Positions 7,180 to 14,366 of a DNA stretch of 15,232 bases are shown in pieces. The DNA is from Halieaceae bacterium UBA3479. GTDB taxonomy: Bacteria; Pseudomonadota; Gammaproteobacteria; Pseudomonadales; Halieaceae. A program made the translations under genes and the position numbers. The stretch is from positions 1,625-16,856 of the forward strand of contig DFQW01000013.1 in NCBI GenBank assembly GCA_002377985.1, in the 5' to 3' direction. Below the pieces are notes generated by a model. It saw only the letters and a list, made by a program, of their open reading frames with translations. It was not told the DNA's origin and searched no databases. Positions within the stretch are counted from its first letter, which is position 1; every line of letters starts with the position of its first letter.

Positions 7180-8066
7180 CACGCCGCGAGTGATAAAAGA
7201 GGCAGCTGTGATTCGTTGATAAACAAGGGGGTGCTCGTCGCTTCTGGCACCACTTCGAGCAGCGCGCCCAGTTGCCCATTCAGCGACAGTATATTGACCA
7301 GACTTCCAACGCGCTGTCCTTCCTCATTGCTGATGCCGTCACCCGGTACAGGGCTCTGTGCCGTGTCAGGCAGGGTGGCGCGGTAGAGCCTGCGCTTGGG
7401 TGTGCCTCGATAGTGGAGCCGCGCCACTATCTCCTGGCCTGTGTAACAACCCTTGGAGAAACTCACGGTTCCATTCAGGTCGTAGTCGAGATCTTGCGGC
7501 AAATAGGCACCAACGGTAGTTGCCTCTATTCGCGCTCGCGCCATCTCAAAATCGACGTGTGTGAGTGAAATTGCGCCACCTGAATCATGCCGAATCGGTG
7601 CTTCACCCGTGTGCCAGTATTCGACAAATCCTTTGCCGCGACCGATGGCAACAGCAGATAAAGCGCCGTTTTTCTCATATATTTCGGCGCGTTCCGGATC
7701 AATTATCGCCGCGGATTCAACCCTGTGGCAGTGCACCGTCAAATCAAGTCGTGTGAGTGCGGATTTGGAAAAGGCAAGGTAGGGCTTGAGGTGGATAGCC
7801 AGTTCTGTCATCACAGACTCGCGGCCTCTCAGCAGCACGATGTCTTCGGCGACCACGACTGCAAGGGTATCGGCGAGTACTCTACCTTTCGAATTACAGA
7901 ATGCAGCGTGAAGCTGTGCACCGACGGCGGCCTTCTTGAAGTCGGCAGTGGTTTGTCCTTGCAGAAAAAGTCTGGCATCAGCCCCCGAGAGCTGAAAAAC
8001 GGACTCAAGTGAGATGTCGTGTGCGCCAGAGGTAGAGGGAGAGGAAGCTTGCACGGTTTTTCGCAC
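7146..8066 (-). CDS. ygfZ: tRNA-modifying / Fe-S assembly factor YgfZ (folate-binding)
   Basis: YgfZ is a folate-binding protein related to the T-protein of glycine cleavage. In E. coli it supports the assembly or repair of some Fe-S enzymes, such as the tRNA thiomethylase MiaB. The 306-residue protein has the diagnostic motif KGCYTGQEIVAR at 205-216, with the conserved Cys207. The N-terminal part has FLQGQTTADF (34-43), also characteristic. The assigned start is GTG at 8066, with only weak ribosome-binding sequence; a second in-frame GTG four codons later is possible. It is divergent from sdhE with a 54-base gap, the usual gammaproteobacterial pairing, and overlaps ung tail to tail by 34 bases. 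Confidence 0.93.
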   Translation of the reverse strand: MRKTVQASSPSTSGAHDISLESVFQLSGADARLFLQGQTTADFKKAAVGAQLHAAFCNSKGRVLADTLAVVVAEDIVLLRGRESVMTELAIHLKPYLAFSKSALTRLDLTVHCHRVESAAIIDPERAEIYEKNGALSAVAIGRGKGFVEYWHTGEAPIRHDSGGAISLTHVDFEMARARIEATTVGAYLPQDLDYDLNGTVSFSKGCYTGQEIVARLHYRGTPKRRLYRATLPDTAQSPVPGDGISNEEGQRVGSLVNILSLNGQLGALLEVVPEATSTPLFINESQLPLLSLAACHPVADQSIGS

Positions 8067-8088
8067 CTGTTTGGGGAAGCCCTATACT
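8060..8088 (+). promoter_or_regulatory. Candidate sigma-70 promoter for sdhE
   Basis: TTCGCA (8060-8065, four of six matches to the -35 consensus) and TATACT (8083-8088, five of six to the -10) are 17 bases apart. This would start transcription near 8095 and give a leader of about 26 bases before sdhE. The -35 falls within the first codons of divergent ygfZ. Pattern match only. Confidence 0.4.
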
Positions 8089-8120
8089 ACAAGATTAGTT
8101 AGAAAGTTCAGATTGGCGAT

Positions 8121-8378
8121 ATGGATCTGCGAGAGGAATTGAACAGAGCACAATGGGCTAGTAGGCGGGGGCTTCTCGAGTTGGACCTGCTGCTCGCGCC
8201 GTTTGTTGAACACCGATTTATGGATTTGGACGCATCTTTACGCGATCTGTATCGGGATCTTCTGTTTGAAGGCGATCAAGACCTATTGGAGTGGATTATG
8301 GGTCGCGCTCGGGCTAGCCAGCCCCGCTTTCACCCCATTATAGACGCCATCAGAGCCTTCCATCGACTCGACGCGTGA
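8121..8378 (+). CDS. sdhE: FAD assembly factor SdhE (YgfY/CptB)
   Basis: SdhE is a small cytoplasmic protein that promotes covalent attachment of FAD to the flavoprotein subunits of succinate dehydrogenase and fumarate reductase. The 85-residue product is all-helical in character and carries the required RGxxE motif as RGLLE at 16-20, followed by LDLLLAPFV. The later pattern LLFEGDQDLLEWIMG (47-61) is typical of the family. ATG at 8121 is assigned although no strong ribosome-binding site precedes it. The gene ends four bases before the end of convergent nadB, leaving no room for ygfX (cptA), which follows sdhE in many relatives. Confidence 0.93.
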   Translation: MDLREELNRAQWASRRGLLELDLLLAPFVEHRFMDLDASLRDLYRDLLFEGDQDLLEWIMGRARASQPRFHPIIDAIRAFHRLDA

Positions 8379-8382
8379 GCCC

Positions 8383-10020
8383 CTAGGCAGTGTATTGGGG
8401 GAGTAGATCGATGGCGCCATCCAGCGCAGTGCGCCGATCGAAATTGGGCGGAATCAATATGGAATCTCTTTTTAAGGCGGAACTATCGGGGTAGTCCGAA
8501 TTGAAATGGAGTCCACGGCTCTCCTTTCGTCCCGAGGCAGATTCAACCATCAAAGCGGCCACTCTCGCGAGATTGCGCATTTCGAGCAGAGGGCGGCTGA
8601 TCTGGAACCGTGCGTAGTAACCGGCTACCTCCCGCTCAAGCAGCGCAATACGTTGTGCGGCGTACTCAAGGCGGCGCGTTGTTCTCACTATGCCCACGTA
8701 ATCCCACATGAGGCGCCTCAACTCCTGCCAATTGTGCTGGATGACGACTTCTTCATCCGAATCTCGCACGCGGCTGTCGTCCCAAGGTGTTGGACTGGCG
8801 TTTTGCGAAACCAGCGATTCGGCGATGTGGGAAGCGGCAGACTGCGCATATACGAAACATTCCAGCAATGAGTTACTGGCCATGCGATTGGCGCCATGGA
8901 GTCCGGTGCAGGCAGATTCTCCGATGACATACAAACCGGGCACGTCGGTAGCGCCATACTGATTCACCACCACGCCGCCACAGGTGTAGTGTGCAGCGGG
9001 AACAACGGGGATTCGCTCCTCGGTAATATCGATACCCAACGAGAGACATTTTTCGTAGGCCTGTGGGAAGTGGCGAATAATCAGCTCTTTTGGGCGATGA
9101 CTGATGTCGAGGTAAACACATTCCGCTCCTAACCGTTTCATCTCATGATCGATTGCGCGCGCGACAATGTCTCTGGGAGCCAGTTCCGCGCGCTCGTCGA
9201 AGGCCGGCATGAATCGCGTATTGTCCTCAAGGTGCAGGGTCGCGCCTTCGCCCCTCAGCGCCTCGGTCATTAAGAACGAACGACTGTTTGGATGGTAGAG
9301 GCAGGTGGGATGAAACTGGTTAAACTCGAGATTGGCGACGCGGCATCCCGCGCGCCATGCAGCAGCGATGCCATCACCGCTCGCGCCATCGGGGTTGGTG
9401 GTGTACCGATACGCCTTGCTGGCGCCGCCTGTTGCGAGCACAACAGCATCGGCGGCAAAGGTATCAACGCTGTCGCCCGCTGCATTCAGCAAGTAAGCAC
9501 CGCAGATGCGATCTCCCAGTTTGATGACGTCGACAAGACAGCGATCCATGAGCAACGAGATGTTGCGGGCTTCTTCGACCCGTGATGCGAGTACTTCAGA
9601 AATGGCCCTGCCAGTCTGATCAGCTGCGTGTATAACCCGCCGATGGCTGTGTCCCCCTTCCATAGTCAGGTGAAACTCTCGGAATTCGGAGTCTGCTTGA
9701 TCCTCGCGCAAATCAAAATGCATGCCTTGCTCAATGAGCCATTCGACGCACTGGCGACTGCGACCTACTGTGAAATGGACGGCAGGCTCGTGGCATAGCC
9801 CGGCCCCAGCCTTGAGGGTGTCTGCGACGTGGGCTTCTACCGAATCGCGGTCATGTAACACCGCTGCCATGCCGCCCTGCGCCCAAAATGTAGAGCCTGC
9901 TCCTAGCTGACTCTTGGACACGACCGCTATTTTCATTGATCTCGGTAGCTGCAGTGCCAAGCTGAGACCCGCGGCTCCGCTCCCAACAATCAACACATCG
10001 TATCGGTTAATAGTAGACAT
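8383..10020 (-). CDS. nadB: L-aspartate oxidase NadB
   Basis: NadB is the FAD enzyme that oxidises L-aspartate to iminoaspartate, which NadA condenses with dihydroxyacetone phosphate to quinolinate for NAD synthesis. The 545-residue protein has the Rossmann FAD motif VGSGAAG at 12-18 and the GSTFWAQGG segment at 42-50. It has substrate-site residues His237 (FHPTC), Thr252-Glu253 ([10 protein letters not shown]), Arg283 (APRDIVARA), His344 (AAHYTCGG) and Arg379 (GANRMASNS). The position of the FAD-linking His of succinate dehydrogenase is not His here, as expected for a non-covalent flavoprotein. The C-terminal helical domain is complete. Length is close to E. coli NadB (540). ATG at 10020 lacks an obvious ribosome-binding site. 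It is divergent from rpoE, as in Pseudomonas and E. coli. Confidence 0.97.
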   Translation of the reverse strand: MSTINRYDVLIVGSGAAGLSLALQLPRSMKIAVVSKSQLGAGSTFWAQGGMAAVLHDRDSVEAHVADTLKAGAGLCHEPAVHFTVGRSRQCVEWLIEQGMHFDLREDQADSEFREFHLTMEGGHSHRRVIHAADQTGRAISEVLASRVEEARNISLLMDRCLVDVIKLGDRICGAYLLNAAGDSVDTFAADAVVLATGGASKAYRYTTNPDGASGDGIAAAWRAGCRVANLEFNQFHPTCLYHPNSRSFLMTEALRGEGATLHLEDNTRFMPAFDERAELAPRDIVARAIDHEMKRLGAECVYLDISHRPKELIIRHFPQAYEKCLSLGIDITEERIPVVPAAHYTCGGVVVNQYGATDVPGLYVIGESACTGLHGANRMASNSLLECFVYAQSAASHIAESLVSQNASPTPWDDSRVRDSDEEVVIQHNWQELRRLMWDYVGIVRTTRRLEYAAQRIALLEREVAGYYARFQISRPLLEMRNLARVAALMVESASGRKESRGLHFNSDYPDSSALKRDSILIPPNFDRRTALDGAIDLLPQYTA

Positions 10021-10082
10021 TTTGTTGGGCCATCAGACGGGCAGGTGTGGGGTATAGTGACGGAATCAAGTTTACTGTATCG

Positions 10083-10110
10083 GGAACTTTTTGCCTTGAT
10101 CGGGATCATA
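10083..10110 (+). promoter_or_regulatory. Sigma-E (RpoE/AlgU)-type promoter of the rpoE operon
   Basis: GGAACTT at 10083-10089 is an exact match to the sigma-E -35 consensus. After a 16-base spacer, TCATA at 10106-10110 fits the -10 (TCnnA). Spacing and sequence agree with known autoregulatory promoters of rpoE/algU. Transcription would start near 10117, leaving a leader of about 56 bases. This implies positive autoregulation of the operon. Confidence 0.8.
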
Positions 10111-10124
10111 CAGGGCAATACGGG

Positions 10125-10152
10125 TTCGGGGAGGCAAATTCCCGAGATTTGC
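10125..10152 (+). promoter_or_regulatory. Two mutually exclusive hairpins in the rpoE leader
   Basis: Bases 10125-10132 can pair with 10139-10146 (eight pairs, two of them G-U, hexaloop 10133-10138). Bases 10134-10139 (GCAAAT) can pair with 10147-10152 (ATTTGC), extended by one G-U. The two helices share bases 10139-10140 and each uses part of the other's loop, so only one can form in full. A short pseudoknot is conceivable but has very tight loops. Both lie between the predicted transcript start and the ribosome-binding AGGG at 10162-10165. Function is not shown. Confidence 0.4.
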
Positions 10153-10172
10153 GAGCGGAATAGGGCGCAGTT

Positions 10173-10763
10173 GTGACAGCCTCTGACACAGATCAGCAGC
10201 TGGTTCAGAGAGCACAGAGGGGAGATCTGCGCGCCTTTGACCTGCTGGTGCTGAAATATCAGGGACGGATTGCCGCGTTGGTGAGTCGCTACCTCAATGA
10301 TCCCGGCGAGGTTGAGGATGTTACTCAGGAGGCCTTCATTAAGGCCTACCGGGCATTGGAAAAGTTTCGGGGCGACAGCGCGTTTTATACGTGGCTGTAT
10401 CGCATCGCCAGCAATGCAGCCAAAAATCATTTGGTTGCAAAGGGCCGCAGGCCCGGGGCAGATGTGACGATTGAGGATGCCGAGGGTTTTGAGCAGGCGG
10501 CGTTGATCTCTGAATCAAGCACCCCGGAGGCAGAGCTTATGAGCGAAGAGCTCGCTCAGGTAGTGACGGAAGCTCTGGATGCGCTTCCGGAAGAGTTGCG
10601 AGCTGCCCTGAGCCTGAGAGAGTTTGAGGGACTTAGTTACGATGATATCGCGGCAGTCTTGGAATGCCCGGTAGGAACAGTGAGATCCAGAATTTTTCGG
10701 GCCCGTGAAGCGATCGATGAGCGGGTACGGGAGCAGATGAGTGAGGAGTTGGGGTTCAGATGA
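10173..10763 (+). CDS. rpoE: RNA polymerase sigma factor RpoE (AlgU/sigma-E)
   Basis: This is the extracytoplasmic-function sigma factor that drives the envelope-stress regulon. The 196-residue protein is collinear with E. coli RpoE. Region 2 runs from about 8 to 90, with the core-binding DVTQEAFIKAYRALEKFRGD (49-68) and the -10 recognition segment FYTWLYRIASNAAKNHL (71-87). Region 4 covers about 130-185, with the -35 helix-turn-helix YDDIAAVLECPVGTVRSRIF (156-175). The start is GTG at 10173 with AGGG seven bases upstream. The stop overlaps rseA (ATGA). It is preceded by a sigma-E-type promoter, so it probably activates its own operon, and is followed by its regulators in the canonical order. 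Confidence 0.98.
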   Translation: MTASDTDQQLVQRAQRGDLRAFDLLVLKYQGRIAALVSRYLNDPGEVEDVTQEAFIKAYRALEKFRGDSAFYTWLYRIASNAAKNHLVAKGRRPGADVTIEDAEGFEQAALISESSTPEAELMSEELAQVVTEALDALPEELRAALSLREFEGLSYDDIAAVLECPVGTVRSRIFRAREAIDERVREQMSEELGFR

Positions 10764-11374
10764 CGACCAGTGAACAGGATTTGGCGGCGCTTTCGGCCTT
10801 GATGGATGGTGAGGCGCAGGATCTTGAGTTGAGGAGGCTCCTGGGTTCGGTGGAATCGGATCCGGCATTGCGGGTCCGCTGGCGTCGTCAGCAACTGGTG
10901 AGAGACCTGATGCACGACAGGCGGCAGGTTCGGCCGGAGATCGACGTGTCGGTGGGCGTCCAACAAGCCATCAGCCGCCAGCCGGAGCTGTCCCGCAATC
11001 CCCTGTGGAGCATGGCAGTTGCGGCCTCCGTAACGATCGCGGTCGTGTTGGGTGGGCAGTCGCTGATACCGGTGGATCAGGTTGCGCCGAAAACGCTGGT
11101 GAGTCAGTTGGGTGGCAATGTGGTGCCGGTGTTCGGCGCTCAGCCGGTTCGGGCTAGCCTTGAGACAAGCGCAATACCTGTCACCGCAAACAAACTTCCT
11201 CGTGACGACGGCAGGAAATCTGAAGCCACGGCAATTTATGAGCGCTGGGCCCAAGAGCGCTATCAGTTGCTCAGTGGGCATCATGCCGCAGTGGCGACAC
11301 AGAACCATCCTGTGCCGTACATTGCTCGCGTTCGGGCAGAAGACGTATTGGGCAATTCCGCTACGTCAGAATGA
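10760..11374 (+). CDS. rseA: Anti-sigma-E factor RseA (MucA)
   Basis: RseA is a single-pass inner-membrane protein whose cytoplasmic domain holds RpoE inactive. Regulated proteolysis by a DegS/AlgW-type protease and then RseP releases the sigma factor. The 204-residue protein has the anti-sigma N-domain with LSALMDGEAQDLELRRLL at 11-28, one transmembrane helix at about 81-104, and a periplasmic tail. The tail contains YIARVRAED (187-195), the counterpart of the MucA PYxRxVxYD segment that RseB/MucB contacts. ATG at 10760 overlaps the rpoE stop by four bases, and its own stop overlaps rseB in the same way. The sequence between about 105 and 155 is variable and would contain the first cleavage site, which I cannot place. 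Confidence 0.92.
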   Translation: MTTSEQDLAALSALMDGEAQDLELRRLLGSVESDPALRVRWRRQQLVRDLMHDRRQVRPEIDVSVGVQQAISRQPELSRNPLWSMAVAASVTIAVVLGGQSLIPVDQVAPKTLVSQLGGNVVPVFGAQPVRASLETSAIPVTANKLPRDDGRKSEATAIYERWAQERYQLLSGHHAAVATQNHPVPYIARVRAEDVLGNSATSE

Positions 11375-12252
11375 GGCTAAGTCGGTCTTTCCTGTCGCTG
11401 CTGATTGCGGCGCTCTGCTACTCTCCAATTAGCTGGTCACAATCCGAGCCCGCTGCTTGTGCCGTCTCCGGCGAGGCAGATGCGGCGCTGATCGGATTGC
11501 TCGAGGCGCATCAACATATCTCCTTTAGCGGCACGTTGCTTTACGAGCGCGAGGGAAGTCGCCAGTTCATCGATGTAGACTGGTCGGCGGGCTCGGGAGA
11601 GGCACGTTTGCGGCGGCTGAATCGCGTCGAGGACCCATCCACCGAGACTTGGACGCCCCCGGCATTTACCGCCGGTCGATTTTGCGATTTGCTCAAGTTT
11701 TATATTCCCCGCGTGGAGCAGGGGAGGGTGATTGCCGGGCGAGCAACGCACCGGCTTGCGATACAGCCAAAGGATACGCTTCGTCTTGGCTATGTCGCAG
11801 AGATCGATAGAGAGAGTGGTTTGCCGCTAGCTATGGTAACGGTAGATCCAGATGGCAAGATGCTTGAACGCTATGAGTTCGCCACTATTAACCTCAGTGG
11901 CATCAATACTGCTTATGCGGACCCTCAGATGGCAGTTCTCACGGAGATGGCCAGAGCTGATTCGCGGGGAAAAAATGTACTACCCGGGTACTACGTGATT
12001 GAGGGGCATGCGACCCCTGCCGCGTTTGTGGTCAGTGACGGCTTGGCTACGGCTTCGGTATTTCTGGAACCGCTGCTCGGTGTCACCGCGCCCGGCGAGG
12101 CAGGTGTGATGAAGGGAGCGACGCTTACCTACACCAGAGGCGTTCCCGCTACGGGGCAAAATGGAGTGTTGATCAGCGTCCTTGGAGAGGTGCCGCTAGT
12201 GACAGCGAGGCTGCTGGCGGACGCAATCCGTCCGACGAGTACGGTCCCCTGA
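11371..12252 (+). CDS. rseB: Periplasmic regulator RseB (MucB)
   Basis: RseB binds the periplasmic tail of RseA and shields it from the first protease; mislocalised LPS or lipoproteins relieve this. The 293-residue protein has a signal peptide (hydrophobic core about 7-15, possible cleavage after SWS at 21-23) and a LolA-like large domain. The small C-terminal domain is recognised by VVSDGLATASVFLEP and the final VLGEVPLVTARLLADAI. The mid-section AGRATHRLAIQPKDTLRLGYVAEIDRESGLPL matches the MucB pattern (the family has AGR...P.DG.RY.Y..W.D..S.LP). It is about 25 residues shorter than E. coli RseB (318), with the shortening inside the large domain between about residues 70 and 120. It overlaps rseA by four bases and rseC by one. 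Confidence 0.88.
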   Translation: MRLSRSFLSLLIAALCYSPISWSQSEPAACAVSGEADAALIGLLEAHQHISFSGTLLYEREGSRQFIDVDWSAGSGEARLRRLNRVEDPSTETWTPPAFTAGRFCDLLKFYIPRVEQGRVIAGRATHRLAIQPKDTLRLGYVAEIDRESGLPLAMVTVDPDGKMLERYEFATINLSGINTAYADPQMAVLTEMARADSRGKNVLPGYYVIEGHATPAAFVVSDGLATASVFLEPLLGVTAPGEAGVMKGATLTYTRGVPATGQNGVLISVLGEVPLVTARLLADAIRPTSTVP

Positions 12253-12743
12253 TGGGTTGGTTGATGGAAACCGGCCGTGTTGTCGCGATCGAGTCTGATG
12301 CGGTGTGGATAGAGGCGGACCGCAGCACGGCTTGCGGCCGCTGTGCTGCGCGAGCAGGCTGTGGTCAGGGCGCTCTTTCCAGATTGTTCCAGCAGGGCAA
12401 GGGCCGGGTTCGGGCTTTGTCTGGCGCCCAGTTAAGCGCATCGCACTGTGACTTGGGGGACCAGGTCTGGATTCGGGTGCCGGAGGCATCCTTGCTCAGT
12501 GGCACTGCGCTTCTTTACGGGTTTCCTTTGGTGTTGGGCACGCTGTTGTCTCTGCTGTTGTCGTCAGAGGGAGATATATGGGCGGCGGGGGGCTTTTGCC
12601 TTGGGATTGTCGCGGGCTTTGCTATCCTTCACCGTGCCATCGTCTTGTTAGGGGGTATTGTTCCGGGCTTTGCAGAGCCTGAGCTGGCCGGCAAGGCGGA
12701 CATTTCTCAAGTGCGATCCGATATAATTTCTGTAACGCACTGA
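12252..12743 (+). CDS. rseC: Sigma-E regulatory protein RseC (MucC)
   Basis: RseC/MucC is a small inner-membrane protein that tunes sigma-E activity; members also link to redox systems such as SoxR reduction. The 163-residue product has the family Cys cluster C-x2-C-x5-C at 28, 31 and 37 (ACGRCAARAGC), the same spacing as in E. coli RseC. Two hydrophobic helices follow at about 81-103 and 110-127. Length is near E. coli RseC (159). The start ATG at 12252 overlaps the rseB stop by one base; an in-frame ATG at 12264 gives METGRV, a common start in relatives, and is equally possible. Its last codons contain a perfect TATAAT, which may serve degP. Confidence 0.93.
   Translation: MGWLMETGRVVAIESDAVWIEADRSTACGRCAARAGCGQGALSRLFQQGKGRVRALSGAQLSASHCDLGDQVWIRVPEASLLSGTALLYGFPLVLGTLLSLLLSSEGDIWAAGGFCLGIVAGFAILHRAIVLLGGIVPGFAEPELAGKADISQVRSDIISVTH
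12697..12727 (+). promoter_or_regulatory. Possible internal promoter for degP at the end of rseC
   Basis: TATAAT at 12722-12727 is an exact -10 hexamer within the last codons of rseC. The best -35 candidate is CGGACA at 12697-12702 (four of six), with a long 19-base spacer. It would start transcription near 12734, about 45 bases before the degP ATG. It would let the protease be made when the sigma-E promoter is idle. The weak -35 keeps this tentative. Confidence 0.35.
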
Positions 12744-12778
12744 CAATATTGAATTTTTTATTTTGGAGTTCGGCCATT

Positions 12779-14170
12779 ATGGTACGTGCATTTTTGTATT
12801 TAATCGGCATTGTCTTTGTGGCGAGGGTGTCGGCTTCCGCGTTGCCCGACTTCACCGATATCGTGGAGGCTTCCGCCCCCGCAGTTGTAAAAATCCTTGT
12901 CGAGTACGAATCCGATAACCCGCGATATCAGGAGCAGTTGGAGGAATTGCCCGAGTATCTGCGGCGGTTCTTTGAGTTCAGGGAGGGACCGAGGGCTCCC
13001 CGAGACCGGGCGGGCATGGGCTCTGGTTTTATTGTTTCGGCGGACGGCTACGTGGTCACCAACAATCACGTGGTGGAAGATGCCAGAAATATCTTGGTCC
13101 GGTTGCCCGACCGACAGGAATATGACGCCACACTTGTGGGCACTGACCCGCGATCAGATTTGGCGGTTTTGAAAATTGACGCGCAAGACCTGCCGGTGCT
13201 GGCGCTCGCCGATGAAGCAGAGGTGAAAGTTGGGCAATGGGTGCTGGCCATCGGCTCGCCCTTCGGGCTCGATTTTTCGGTTACCGCGGGGATCGTCAGC
13301 GCGCTGGGCAGAAGCTTGCCGACGGAAACTGGCGATAATTATGTCCCCTTCATTCAGACTGATGTCGCCATTAATCCGGGTAATTCCGGTGGGCCATTAT
13401 TTAATCTCGAAGGCGAAGTGATCGGCGTGAACTCCCAGATTTTCACGCGGTCCGGCGGATCTATCGGCTTATCGTTTGCGATACCTTCTTCAGTGGTCAG
13501 CAACGTGGTAGCGCAGATTCAGAAAAACGGTGTCGTCGAGCGAGGATGGTTGGGTGTCAGTATTCAGGATGTTGACCGTAACCTTGCTGATTCTTTCGGT
13601 TTGGACAGGCCTCGAGGCGCGTTGATTGCACAGGTTGGCAGTGACTCCCCTGCAGAGCGCGGCGGGCTCCTGGCGGGGGATGTGATCATCCAGTTCGATA
13701 GTCAGCAGATCGAGACCTCGGCGGATTTGCCTCATGTAGTGGGCCTGATCGCTCCCGGGACCCGCTGTGAGGTGGTGATTGTGAGAGAGGGGGTGGAGAA
13801 GACGCTCGAAATTGAGGTTGGTGGTCTTGCTGCGGATCAAGTTGCCAGAGTGGGGCCGAACGTTGTCTCTGATGGGACCGTTAACATACTGGGTATGAGG
13901 ATAGCGCCAGCAGAGCCCGAAGCTTTGGCCGAGCTCGGTCTCGCGGGTGGCGTCCAGGTTGTTGCCATTAATTCAGGCTCTCCGGCAGCAGACGCCGGTG
14001 TTCGGGAAGGGGATATTCTCACCCGACTGGGGAGCAGGCCGGTCGGTCGTATACGCGATCTGGACGGTGTTAGCGACGAGCTCGTCCCCGGCGCTTCGGT
14101 GCCGGCGCGTCTGATTCGAGGCGGTAGCCCGCTTTTTATCGGTATTCGGGTTCCCGCAAGCAAAGAGTGA
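12779..14170 (+). CDS. mucD: Periplasmic serine endoprotease DegP/MucD (HtrA family, two PDZ domains)
   Basis: This HtrA-family protease-chaperone degrades or refolds damaged periplasmic proteins. In Pseudomonas the MucD counterpart also dampens AlgU signalling. The 463-residue protein has an N-terminal hydrophobic signal (about 4-15), a trypsin-like domain with triad His97 (TNNHVVE), Asp127 (RSDLAVLKI) and Ser203 (GNSGGPLF), then PDZ1 from about 255 to 350 and PDZ2 from about 368 to 460. The loop after the signal, with EYLRRFFEFREG, is the Q-linker region typical of DegP/DegQ/MucD. I chose ATG at 12779 because GGAG lies nine bases upstream; an in-frame TTG at 12749 would add ten residues that spoil the signal peptide. 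It is the last gene of the sigma-E operon, 35 bases after rseC, and is followed by an intrinsic terminator. The symbol could equally be degP or degQ. Confidence 0.95.
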   Translation: MVRAFLYLIGIVFVARVSASALPDFTDIVEASAPAVVKILVEYESDNPRYQEQLEELPEYLRRFFEFREGPRAPRDRAGMGSGFIVSADGYVVTNNHVVEDARNILVRLPDRQEYDATLVGTDPRSDLAVLKIDAQDLPVLALADEAEVKVGQWVLAIGSPFGLDFSVTAGIVSALGRSLPTETGDNYVPFIQTDVAINPGNSGGPLFNLEGEVIGVNSQIFTRSGGSIGLSFAIPSSVVSNVVAQIQKNGVVERGWLGVSIQDVDRNLADSFGLDRPRGALIAQVGSDSPAERGGLLAGDVIIQFDSQQIETSADLPHVVGLIAPGTRCEVVIVREGVEKTLEIEVGGLAADQVARVGPNVVSDGTVNILGMRIAPAEPEALAELGLAGGVQVVAINSGSPAADAGVREGDILTRLGSRPVGRIRDLDGVSDELVPGASVPARLIRGGSPLFIGIRVPASKE

Positions 14171-14175
14171 GAGCA

Positions 14176-14200
14176 AACCGCTCAGCCCGGCGGTTTTTTT
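14176..14200 (+). terminator. Intrinsic terminator after degP/mucD
   Basis: A 6-bp perfect stem, AACCGC (14176-14181) with GCGGTT (14190-14195), and an 8-base loop lead into a run of seven T residues (14194-14200). It lies five bases after the stop codon. It should end the rpoE-operon transcript and separate it from lepA. Confidence 0.85.
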
Positions 14201-14212
14201 CCCCGGCCGAGG

Positions 14213-14272
14213 TTGCATGAGGGGTCGCATGAGGGGCTGCATGAGGGGCTGCATGAGCGGTTGCATGAAATA
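14213..14272. repeat. Tandem 12-bp repeat (about five copies of NNGCATGAGGGG)
   Basis: Five consecutive 12-base units start at 14213, 14225, 14237, 14249 and 14261. Units 1-3 share GCATGAGGGG exactly, unit 4 has one change (GCATGAGCGG), and unit 5 keeps only GCATGA. The array lies between the degP terminator and the lepA promoter region and is non-coding on the plus strand. It looks like a small minisatellite or an array of binding sites. GCATGA occurs once more in inverse orientation (TCATGC) at 14316-14321. Confidence 0.9.
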
Positions 14273-14297
14273 CTGCCGCGAAGCGACACCCGCGACA

Positions 14298-14306
14298 TGC
14301 TAAAAT
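14298..14306 (+). promoter_or_regulatory. Candidate extended -10 promoter for lepA
   Basis: TGC followed by TAAAAT (14301-14306) forms an extended -10 element. No good -35 is seen 16-18 bases upstream, which extended -10 promoters can tolerate. It would start transcription near 14313, about 54 bases before the lepA start, just upstream of the leader hairpin. Confidence 0.45.
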
Positions 14307-14319
14307 AACGCCTATTCAT

Positions 14320-14352
14320 GCGGGTCGCTTGTCGGTGACCCGCCTTTCTTTT
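14320..14352 (+). promoter_or_regulatory. Hairpin with pyrimidine-rich tail in the lepA leader
   Basis: GCGGGTC (14320-14326) and GACCCGC (14337-14343) form a perfect 7-bp stem with a 10-base loop, followed by CTTTCTTTT (14344-14352). The layout is that of a weak intrinsic terminator or attenuator placed directly before the ribosome-binding GAGG (14353-14356) of lepA. It might instead be a simple leader structure; the T tract is interrupted by a C. Confidence 0.45.
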
Positions 14353-14366
14353 GAGGTACCCACGCG

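Noticed and set aside
10053..10058. TATAGT as a housekeeping -10 for rpoE
   Set aside because: No acceptable -35 at 16-18 bases; possible but not supported enough to list.
10637..11308. 223-codon minus-strand open frame opposite rpoE/rseA
   Set aside because: It is fully antisense to two well-recognised genes and has no recognisable domain; typical of a long shadow frame in GC-rich DNA.
12749..12778. TTG start for degP/mucD at 12749
   Set aside because: It would place ten residues before the signal peptide and has no ribosome-binding site, whereas ATG at 12779 has GGAG at nine bases.
13973..14266. Minus-strand open frame with a repeated Met-Gln-Pro-Leu start
   Set aside because: The repeat comes from reading the 12-bp tandem array backwards, and the rest is antisense to the degP/mucD 3' end. 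No ribosome-binding site or family resemblance.
14213..14272. CRISPR array
   Set aside because: Units are only 12 bases and directly adjacent, with no spacers, and there are no cas genes nearby.
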